7,144 bases of DNA from Actinomycetota bacterium (GTDB lineage: Bacteria > Actinomycetota > Thermoleophilia > Solirubrobacterales > Solirubrobacteraceae), in assembly GCA_009699615.1 (NCBI GenBank), contig WLNV01000077.1, forward strand, positions 1 through 7,144. Reading direction: 5' to 3'. This document shows positions 1 to 5,642 of this stretch, piece after piece; positions within the stretch are counted from its first letter, which is position 1, and every line of letters starts with the position of its first letter. The notes beneath the pieces are model-generated. The model was not told the DNA's origin and did not search any database. It saw only the letters and a program-made list of their open reading frames with translations. The translations under genes and the position numbers were made by a program.

Positions 1-1046
1 AGTGGGGGACGGCCGTGCTTCTCGTCGAGCATCGGCTCGAACGTTGCCTCGCGCACGCCGATCGCGTCGTTGTCTTGAGTGAAGGCGAACTGGTTTGCGA
101 TGCGCCGCCGAGCGAGATGCTTGGCTGGGCAGCCGAGCATCAGCCGGCGCTGCAGACGCCAGCAGCGCGACTCTTTGAGCGCGCCGGATTGAGGCCTCCG
201 CCATCGGGCGTGAAGGAGGCGCGCGCGACGCTGCAGTCGCACGGCTTGCTCGACGCCCCCGATGCGCCGGAACTGACTGCGCCCGATCAACAGCGCCGCC
301 GGCCGCGCTGGCCGCGCCGCACGGAACCGACCCAGCCCTCGGCCTTGAGCTGTCGCGGGCTGATCTTCGAACTGCCCGAAGGCCGTGAGGTCTTGAGCAA
401 TCTCGATCTCACGCTGATCCCCGGGGAAAGAACCGCGCTGATGGGTCGCAACGGGGCCGGCAAGTCGACCCTGCTGAGGATTCTTGCCGGGCTTGAGCAG
501 CCGACCGAGGGCACTGTCGAGCGGGAGGGTCGCGTGGCCTTGTTGCTCCAAACCCCTGGCGATTACCTGATTCATGAGCGCGTCGACGGCGAGGTCAGCG
601 CCGACGTGCTGGCCGAATATGGGCTGGAAGAGGTGGCCGCGAGCCATCCACGCGATATTTCTGGTGGTCAGCGCCAACGGCTGGCATTGGCGATAGTGCT
701 TGGCGGGTCGCGCCCGAGCGCGGTGCTGCTAGACGAACCGACGCGGGGGATGGACCGCGCCGCCAAGGGCGACCTGATCTCTCGGCTCAATGCGCTCTCT
801 GCTGCCGGGACGGCGGTGCTGGTGGCAACCCATGACACCGAGCTGGCGGCAGCGATGGCGCAGCGTGTTGTGCTGCTCTCCGGCGGCCGGATAGTTGCCG
901 ACGCGCCGACAGCCGAGGTCCTCAGTGGTGGTTGGCACTTCGCTACTGAAACGGCGCGCGTGCTCGGAGGGCAGGGGCAGGCCTGCACGCCGGAAGAGGG
1001 CGGCGCGCTGCTGCGGGCACGGATGACGATTGAGGCGACTCCATGA
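1..1046 (+). CDS. ecfA: ECF transporter tandem ATPase (EcfA-type), 5'-partial
   Basis: Energises an ECF vitamin importer by hydrolysing ATP on the cytoplasmic face. The reading frame is open to the left edge (first whole codon at base 3). The GTG at 15 is an internal valine in a strand leading to a VEHRLE H-loop (His at 30-32), so it is not the start. That stretch is the end of a first nucleotide-binding domain whose Walker motifs lie outside the window. After a Pro/Arg-rich linker (about 150-340) comes a complete second domain. Counting residues from base 15, it has Walker A GRNGAGKST 144-152, Q-loop Gln179, signature SGGQ 216-219, Walker B LLDE with Asp240 and Glu241, and H-loop His273. No catalytic residue is missing. 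Two fused domains of this style are known from ECF (CbiO/EcfA) systems, and the overlapping S-component gene downstream agrees. The stop overlaps the next start (ATGA, 1043-1046), implying translational coupling. The transmembrane EcfT subunit is not in view. Confidence 0.9.
   Translation, partial: WGTAVLLVEHRLERCLAHADRVVVLSEGELVCDAPPSEMLGWAAEHQPALQTPAARLFERAGLRPPPSGVKEARATLQSHGLLDAPDAPELTAPDQQRRRPRWPRRTEPTQPSALSCRGLIFELPEGREVLSNLDLTLIPGERTALMGRNGAGKSTLLRILAGLEQPTEGTVEREGRVALLLQTPGDYLIHERVDGEVSADVLAEYGLEEVAASHPRDISGGQRQRLALAIVLGGSRPSAVLLDEPTRGMDRAAKGDLISRLNALSAAGTAVLVATHDTELAAAMAQRVVLLSGGRIVADAPTAEVLSGGWHFATETARVLGGQGQACTPEEGGALLRARMTIEATP
1032..1035 (+). promoter_or_regulatory. Ribosome binding site of the S-component fusion gene
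   Basis: GAGG inside the last codons of the ATPase gene, seven bases before the ATG at 1043. It supports this ATG and, with the ATGA overlap, translation coupled to the upstream ATPase gene. Confidence 0.5.
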
Positions 1047-2623
1047 ACTGGGAGTTCGCTGCCTTGGCGATCCTCGCGGCCGCGCTGATCAGCGGCTTCG
1101 CTTGGTACGAGCGGACGCACCCCGGCTCAAGGATGCTGGCGCTCGTTGCGACGATGGCCGGGCTGGCCGCGATCGGCCGAATCGCGTTTGCGCCGATTCC
1201 CAACGTCAAGCCAACGACCGACATCATCTTCATCGCCGGATTCGCGCTCGGAGGTGCACCCGGCTTTGTCGTTGGCGCGGTCGCTGCACTGGCCTCGAAC
1301 TTGCTCTTTGGGCAGGGGCCGTGGACTCCCTGGCAGATGGTCGCGTGGGGGCTCTGCGGCGTATTCGGCGCGCTGGTTGGGCGTGCGACCGGGCAGCAGA
1401 TTGGTCGGATATGGCTGGCCCTTCTCTGCGGCCTCGCTGGGCTCGGCTTCGGCGCAATCATGGACGGATCGATCTGGGTTACATACGCCGGTGGTCAGGG
1501 GATCACCCAGTACCTCGCGATCTCAGCCACCTCGCTGCCTTTCAACGTCGCCCACGCACTTGGCAACGTCGTCTTCGCGCTGGCCTTCGGGCCAGCTCTG
1601 CTGCGCGCCGTGATGCGCTACCGCACGCGGCTTGACGTCACGTGGAGCGAGCCGGCCCCTCGCGGAGCCGTCGCCGCAGGCGCGCGCGCTGCCGTCGGCC
1701 CATTGGCCGTGATTGCGATCGCGCTCGTTTTCGCGGCGGCGGGACTGGTTCCTGCCAGCGCTCAGGCCGCTAGTTCTCCGCTCCGCGCGGCGCAGTACCT
1801 CGTCGCGGCCCAGAACAGTGACGGCGGATGGGGTTCCTCGAGTGGCGCGCGCACGAACGCGGTCCAGACCTCGTGGGCTGTGATCGGGTTGGCCTCCGCT
1901 GGTTATGACCCGTTGAGCGTCCACAGCCGCGGCCGCTCACCGGCGGCGTTACTGCGCGGTTGGGCGGCGCGAGCGCGGACCACAGCCGACATCGAACGGA
2001 CGGCGCTGGCGCTCGCCGCCGCCGGGATAAGGCCGTCGACGGGTGGGCTGCTGACGCGACTGAAGAGGAGCCAACGGTCCGACGGATCATTCGCCGGGCT
2101 AATCAACCTGACCTCGTACGGGCTACTGGCGCTGCGCGCATCTGGCCGCAGCGCTTCAAGCAGCGCGGTGCGCAAAGCGGCGGTCTGGATAGCCAAGCGC
2201 CAGAACAGCGATGGCGGATTCAATTTCGCCCGCCGCGGCGGAGCCAGCTCGATCGATGACACGGCAGGGGCATTGCAGGCGCTCGCAGCCGCCGGCTCCG
2301 GCCGCGGACGCGCCGCGCAGCGTGCTGGCCGCTACCTCGCTGCGCGCCAGAATCGCGACGGCGGATACGCACTGCAACCTGGGGGAGCGTCAAACGCACA
2401 GTCAACCGCGCTGGCCGTCCAGGGGCTGGTCTCCGCCGGTCGCAACCCTGATCGTCAGCGCCGCCGCGGCGCCCGCTCTCCGCTCAGCTTCATTCGCTCG
2501 CTGCAGTCCTCGCGCGGCTCTGTCCGTTACTCGCGGGCCAGCTCTGCAACGCCGGTTTGGGTCACTTCGCAATCACTGGCGGCGCTAGCAAAGCGCCCGC
2601 TCCCGGTGAGGATCGTTCGGTGA
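1043..2623 (+). CDS. ECF substrate-binding S component fused to an alpha/alpha-toroid (transcobalamin/prenyltransferase-fold) domain
   Basis: A 526-residue, two-part protein. Residues 1-195 form about six membrane helices of an ECF S component. They carry the family-like RIAFAPIPNVKPTTD (46-60), the small-residue Gly/Ala helix after it, and QGPWTPWQM (81-89). S components bind a vitamin in the membrane and dock on EcfT/EcfA. My recollection is that this motif pair resembles the predicted cobalamin (CbrT-like) group; that assignment is tentative. Stand-alone S components are usually about 170-220 residues, so the remaining 330 are extra. Residues 218-238 are a further hydrophobic segment ending in ASAQAA. 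Residues 246-516 are an Arg-rich toroid of about six repeats, with QNSDGGWG (257-264), QRSDGSF (344-350), QNSDGGF (387-393) and QNRDGGY (436-442). These repeats are typical of squalene-cyclase, prenyltransferase and intrinsic-factor/transcobalamin folds. The toroid is too short for a class II cyclase and shows no zinc site. Inference: it is an extracytoplasmic ligand-capturing domain tethered to the importer. An automatic label of prenyltransferase would be misleading. Confidence 0.85.
   Translation: MNWEFAALAILAAALISGFAWYERTHPGSRMLALVATMAGLAAIGRIAFAPIPNVKPTTDIIFIAGFALGGAPGFVVGAVAALASNLLFGQGPWTPWQMVAWGLCGVFGALVGRATGQQIGRIWLALLCGLAGLGFGAIMDGSIWVTYAGGQGITQYLAISATSLPFNVAHALGNVVFALAFGPALLRAVMRYRTRLDVTWSEPAPRGAVAAGARAAVGPLAVIAIALVFAAAGLVPASAQAASSPLRAAQYLVAAQNSDGGWGSSSGARTNAVQTSWAVIGLASAGYDPLSVHSRGRSPAALLRGWAARARTTADIERTALALAAAGIRPSTGGLLTRLKRSQRSDGSFAGLINLTSYGLLALRASGRSASSSAVRKAAVWIAKRQNSDGGFNFARRGGASSIDDTAGALQALAAAGSGRGRAAQRAGRYLAARQNRDGGYALQPGGASNAQSTALAVQGLVSAGRNPDRQRRRGARSPLSFIRSLQSSRGSVRYSRASSATPVWVTSQSLAALAKRPLPVRIVR
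1694..1762 (+). other. Linker membrane helix with signal-peptidase-like site between S component and toroid
   Basis: Encodes residues 218-240 of the fusion protein. It is a Val/Ile/Ala/Leu-rich hydrophobic stretch after an Arg-containing segment (R207, R215) and ends in VPASAQAASS. The basic, hydrophobic, AxA order is that of a signal peptide, but it is internal to the protein. It would place the toroid outside the membrane. Whether it is an uncleaved helix or is cut to release the toroid cannot be told from sequence. Confidence 0.6.
1787..2590 (+). repeat. Six-fold alpha/alpha-toroid repeat region within the fusion gene
   Basis: Degenerate protein-level repeats start near residues 249, 300, 336, 379, 428 and 480, spaced about 36-52 residues. 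Each has a helix of the type AAxYLxxxQ followed by a turn and a Thr/Ser-Ala-Leu-Ala-rich helix. The QNxDGG codons are also alike at DNA level (1811-1828, 2201-2218, 2348-2365). The second and sixth units are the most degenerate and lack the clean QNxDGG turn. Six units is the number expected for an alpha6/alpha6 barrel. Confidence 0.7.
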
Positions 2624-2679
2624 TGAGCTCTACCGCGTCGCCGCCGCGAGGCGCGACCCGCGGACGCGACCCGATCGTC

Positions 2680-2685
2680 TAGGTT
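2680..2685 (+). promoter_or_regulatory. Possible -10 element for the pnt operon
   Basis: TAGGTT fits the TAnnnT consensus and ends ten bases before the pntAA ATG. No Shine-Dalgarno-like sequence lies in the 20 bases before that ATG. A start site at or just before the ATG would give a leaderless or nearly leaderless message, which is common in actinomycetes. No convincing -35 box is seen. The whole 2624-2695 gap holds nothing else recognisable. Confidence 0.3.
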
Positions 2686-2695
2686 TCGCTGCTCG

Positions 2696-3844
2696 ATGCG
2701 AATCGCCGTCCCGACAGAACACGGTGCCGATGAGCGCCGTGTCGCTCTAGTCCCTGAGGTCGTCCGCAAGCTCAGCGGTCGCGGGATTGAGGTTGCCGTC
2801 GAGCGCGGCGCCGGTGAGCGCGCGCTGATCAGCGACGCGGCGTTCGAGGAAGCTGGCGGAGTGATCATCGACGGCGCCGAGGTTTGGAAGTCCGACGTCG
2901 TGATCACGATCGCACCGCCGAAACCGGAGCAGATCTCCTCGATGAACGAAGGCGCACTGCTGATCGGCTTTCTCGCGCCGTTGACGAGCACGCCAACGGC
3001 GATCGCTGCGCGCGACGCCAAAGTGACGGCCTTCGCGATGGAAGCGATCCCGAGGATCAGTCGCGCCCAGTCGATCGACGCGCTCTCGTCGCAGAGCAAT
3101 GTTTCCGGCTACGAAGCAGTGATCATCGCCGCCGAGGAGCTAACGCGCTTCTTCCCGATGTTGATGACCGCCGCCGGAACAATTCCACCGGCAAAGGTTC
3201 TCGTCCTCGGAGCAGGCGTCGCCGGACTTCAGGCACTGGCAACCGCCCGACGGCTTGGCGCCGTTGTAACCGGCTATGACGTCCGTCCTGAGGTCGCTGA
3301 GCAGGTTGAGTCGCTTGGAGCTTCATTCCTTGACCTAGGGATCGAGGCCTCCGGCGAGGGCGGCTACGCGCGTGAGCTCTCCGCCGAAGAGCGCGCCGCC
3401 CAGCAGCAGGCGCTGAATGAGGCGATCACAGGCTTCGACGTCGTCATCACCACTGCCCTCGTTCCCGGCCGCCCTGCTCCGAAGCTGATCTCGGCGGCTG
3501 CCGTCGAAGGGATGCGCGCCGGTTCGGTAATCGTTGATCTGGCTGGCGAGAGCGGCGGCAACTGCGAGCTGACGGTTCCCGGTGAGAAGACGATCATCGA
3601 CGGCGTCACGATCCTCTCGCCACTCAATCTTCCAGCGCAGATGCCTGAGCATTCCTCGCAGCTCTATGCGCGCAACGTGCTGGCTCTGCTCGACCTGATG
3701 ATCAACGACGGCGAAGAGGGTGCGGCGACAACGCTTGCACCCGACTTTGAGGATGAGATCATCAGCGGTGCCTGCATCGCCAAGAGCGGCGAGATTGTCC
3801 ACCCCGGAGCGAAGGCGGCGGTCGAAAGCGCCGCCGGCGCATAG
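2696..3844 (+). CDS. pntAA: NAD(P) transhydrogenase alpha subunit, NAD(H)-binding domain I
   Basis: The soluble cytoplasmic domain I of proton-translocating transhydrogenase. It binds NADH and passes hydride to NADP+ held by PntB domain III. The 382-residue protein opens with MRIAVPTE and ERRVALVP, the standard N-terminus of this and the related alanine dehydrogenase family, which fixes the ATG at 2696. The RQD-loop residues that position the nicotinamide are present as Arg120, Gln125 and Asp128 in PRISRAQSID. SSQSNVSGYEAV follows at 131-142, and the Rossmann motif GAGVAG is at 172-177. There is no membrane segment, so this is the split form in which the membrane part is a separate gene (as in Rhodospirillum and many actinomycetes), unlike the fused Escherichia coli PntA. 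The short acidic C-terminal region is normal. It is the first gene of a three-gene operon. Alanine dehydrogenase is excluded by the RQD loop and by the pntAB and pntB neighbours. Confidence 0.96.
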   Translation: MRIAVPTEHGADERRVALVPEVVRKLSGRGIEVAVERGAGERALISDAAFEEAGGVIIDGAEVWKSDVVITIAPPKPEQISSMNEGALLIGFLAPLTSTPTAIAARDAKVTAFAMEAIPRISRAQSIDALSSQSNVSGYEAVIIAAEELTRFFPMLMTAAGTIPPAKVLVLGAGVAGLQALATARRLGAVVTGYDVRPEVAEQVESLGASFLDLGIEASGEGGYARELSAEERAAQQQALNEAITGFDVVITTALVPGRPAPKLISAAAVEGMRAGSVIVDLAGESGGNCELTVPGEKTIIDGVTILSPLNLPAQMPEHSSQLYARNVLALLDLMINDGEEGAATTLAPDFEDEIISGACIAKSGEIVHPGAKAAVESAAGA

Positions 3845-3848
3845 GAGG
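3843..3848 (+). promoter_or_regulatory. Strong ribosome binding site of pntAB
   Basis: A perfect AGGAGG begins inside the pntAA TAG stop codon and lies eight bases before the GTG at 3857. It decides that GTG as the pntAB start and suggests that ribosomes finishing pntAA help initiate pntAB. Confidence 0.85.
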
Positions 3849-3856
3849 CCGCAGAC

Positions 3857-4171
3857 GTGTTCATCACCAATGTCGCGATTCTCGTGCTGGCTGGCTTCGT
3901 CGGCTACGCCGTGATTTCAAAGGTCCCCAACACGTTGCACACGCCGCTGATGTCGGGCACCAACGCGATCCACGGGATCGTCGTGCTCGGCGGCATCATC
4001 GTGCTCGGTCTTGGCGAGAACCTCAGCGTCTTCGACAAGGGGCTGCTGGTAATCGCGATCATCTTCGGCACGATCAACGTCGTCGGCGGCTTCCTCGTCA
4101 CCGACCGAATGTTGGAGATGTTTAAGAGCAAGCCCGCGCCGCCTAAGCAGGACGATGAGGAGCAGGCATGA
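3857..4171 (+). CDS. pntAB: NAD(P) transhydrogenase membrane subunit PntAB (domain IIa)
   Basis: A small 104-residue integral membrane protein that supplies the domain IIa helices of the proton channel. Three hydrophobic segments are visible at about residues 3-21, 36-52 and 61-81. The family hallmarks are HTPLMSGTNAIHG (28-40) just before the second helix and VTDRMLEMFK (81-90) after the third. The last 14 residues are a charged cytoplasmic tail rich in Pro, Lys, Asp and Glu. The start is GTG, supported by the ideal Shine-Dalgarno sequence upstream. The length is normal for the split-type subunit. Its stop codon overlaps the pntB start (ATGA, 4168-4171), consistent with production in fixed ratio with the other membrane subunit. 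Confidence 0.96.
   Translation: MFITNVAILVLAGFVGYAVISKVPNTLHTPLMSGTNAIHGIVVLGGIIVLGLGENLSVFDKGLLVIAIIFGTINVVGGFLVTDRMLEMFKSKPAPPKQDDEEQA
4157..4162 (+). promoter_or_regulatory. Ribosome binding site of pntB
   Basis: GAGGAG lies within the last codons of pntAB, five bases before the ATG at 4168. It supports this start over the internal start codons further in. Confidence 0.7.
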
Positions 4172-5592
4172 GCACCGTGCTCGCAACCTCGTTCTTCCAT
4201 TCCGGCGACCTGATCGCCGTCCTATACATCGTCGCCTTCAGCCTCTTCATCTACGGGCTCAGCGGGCTGACCGGCCCGCGCACCGCGGTTCGCGGCAATC
4301 GCATCGCCGGAGTCGGAATGGGCATCGCATTGCTGGCGACATTCCTGATCGATGGGATGGGCAACTGGGTCCTGATAATCATCGCGCTGATCATCGGCAC
4401 GATCATCGGAATCCCTTCGGCGCGCAGCGTCAAGATGACGGCCGTTCCACAGATGGTGGCGCTCTTCAACGGCGTTGGCGGCGGCGCCGTCGCGCTGATT
4501 GCCTGGGCCGAGTTCAACGACACGAGCGGCTTTGCAGGCGAACCGTTGACCTTCGTCATCCCGTCGCTCTTTGCCGCAATCGTCGGTTCGGTCAGCTTCT
4601 GGGGTTCAAACATTGCCTTCGGCAAGCTGCAGGAGATTCTGCCGGGCCATCCGATCAGTGCTGGCCGGTTGCAGCAGCCGCTGAACCTGATCTTGCTGCT
4701 GATCGCGCTGGCCTCGGCGGTCGCGATTGCCAGCGGCGAGACGGCGACGATCTACATCCTCGTGCTGCTCGGCGCTTCGGCGCTGCTCGGACTCTTCGTC
4801 GTGCTGCCGATCGGCGGCGCCGACATGCCGGTTGTTATCTCGCTGCTGAACGCCTTCACAGGCCTCTCCGCGGCGGCCACCGGACTGGCGCTCAACAACA
4901 CGGCGCTGATCGTTGCCGGCATGATCGTCGGCGCCTCGGGCACGATCCTGACGCGACTGATGGCTGACGCGATGAACCGCTCGATTCCGAGCATCATCGC
5001 CGGCGGCTTTGGTGGCGGCGGCGGAGAAGCTGGCGCAACTGGTGCTGGCGAGCACGGCGGCACGGTCCGCGCAACGAGCGCCGCCGATGCGGCAATTCAG
5101 ATGGCCTTCGCGCGCCAAGTGGTGATTGTTCCCGGCTATGGAATGGCCGTCGCGCAGGCCCAGCACGCAGTCCGCGAGCTGGCGAGCGAGCTTGAGAAGC
5201 GCAACGTCGAGGTCAAGTACGCGATCCACCCGGTCGCAGGGCGGATGCCTGGCCACATGAACGTGCTGCTTGCTGAAGCAGACGTTCCTTACGACCAGCT
5301 CAAGGAGATGGACGAGATAAACCCCGAGTTCAGCCGCACCGATGTGGCGCTCGTGATCGGCGCCAACGACGTCACCAACCCGGCTGCCAACACAAACTCC
5401 GATTCGCCGATCTATGGCATGCCGATTCTCAACGTCAACGAGTCAAAGTCGGTGATCGTGTTGAAACGTTCGATGAATCCGGGCTTTGCCGGAATCGAGA
5501 ACGAGCTCTACTTCGAGCCGATGACCTCGATGTTGTTTGGTGACGCGAAGAGCTCCGTTGCCGAGATCACCGCAGAGTTGACGGCGCTCTAG
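4168..5592 (+). CDS. pntB: NAD(P) transhydrogenase beta subunit (domains IIb and III)
   Basis: Completes the transhydrogenase with the bulk of the proton channel and the NADP(H)-binding domain. The 474-residue protein is of normal family length. Residues 1 to about 270 hold eight or nine hydrophobic helices, with the recognisable LSGLTGPRTAVRGNRIAG (31-48), SARSVKMTAVPQMVALFNG near 85-103 and its Gly-rich continuation. A flexible linker made mostly of Gly, Ala and Glu (about 279-300) joins the membrane part to domain III. In domain III the inverted NADP-binding fold shows GYGMAVAQAQ from 323, HPVAGRMPGHMNVLLAEA, GANDVTNPAA from 398 and KRSMNPGFAGI from 433, with the Lys and Arg expected to contact the NADP 2'-phosphate. 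No key residue is missing. Coupled to PntAA and PntAB, it uses the proton gradient to make NADPH. It ends the operon as far as can be seen, since no terminator hairpin follows. Confidence 0.96.
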   Translation: MSTVLATSFFHSGDLIAVLYIVAFSLFIYGLSGLTGPRTAVRGNRIAGVGMGIALLATFLIDGMGNWVLIIIALIIGTIIGIPSARSVKMTAVPQMVALFNGVGGGAVALIAWAEFNDTSGFAGEPLTFVIPSLFAAIVGSVSFWGSNIAFGKLQEILPGHPISAGRLQQPLNLILLLIALASAVAIASGETATIYILVLLGASALLGLFVVLPIGGADMPVVISLLNAFTGLSAAATGLALNNTALIVAGMIVGASGTILTRLMADAMNRSIPSIIAGGFGGGGGEAGATGAGEHGGTVRATSAADAAIQMAFARQVVIVPGYGMAVAQAQHAVRELASELEKRNVEVKYAIHPVAGRMPGHMNVLLAEADVPYDQLKEMDEINPEFSRTDVALVIGANDVTNPAANTNSDSPIYGMPILNVNESKSVIVLKRSMNPGFAGIENELYFEPMTSMLFGDAKSSVAEITAELTAL

Positions 5593-5642
5593 CGCGCCAA
5601 CCCCGCGCCGCCCGCCCGCCAAGCCTGCGAGACTGCTGCGCG

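Noticed and set aside
15..17. GTG at 15 as the start of a single-domain ATPase gene
   Set aside because: The frame is open through the left edge and the residues before it continue the beta strand leading to the H-loop of a first ATPase domain, so the gene begins outside the window.
1030..1635. Plus-strand open frame of 201 codons overlapping the S-component region
   Set aside because: It is Arg-rich with no membrane or family motif. The overlapping frame from 1043 has the S-component motifs and the ATGA coupling.
1778..2590. Annotation of the second half of the fusion gene as a squalene/oxidosqualene cyclase or prenyltransferase enzyme
   Set aside because: The repeats match the fold, but the length is far below that of class II cyclases, the DxDD motif is altered to SIDD, no zinc-ligand set is evident, and the domain is attached to a transporter.
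2634..2668. Hairpin CGCGTC/GACGCG between the ECF and pnt operons as a terminator
   Set aside because: The stem is six pairs with a loop of about 23 bases and no T-tract follows. Such matches are common by chance in G+C-rich DNA.
2527..3099. Minus-strand open frame of 190 codons spanning the ECF-pnt junction
   Set aside because: It lies opposite two well-supported genes and shows no recognisable domain. It looks like an antisense shadow.
4155..4967. Plus-strand open frame of 270 codons overlapping pntB in another frame
   Set aside because: The translation is an Arg/His-rich low-complexity sequence typical of the shifted frame of a G+C-rich gene, and pntB is unambiguous in the same place.
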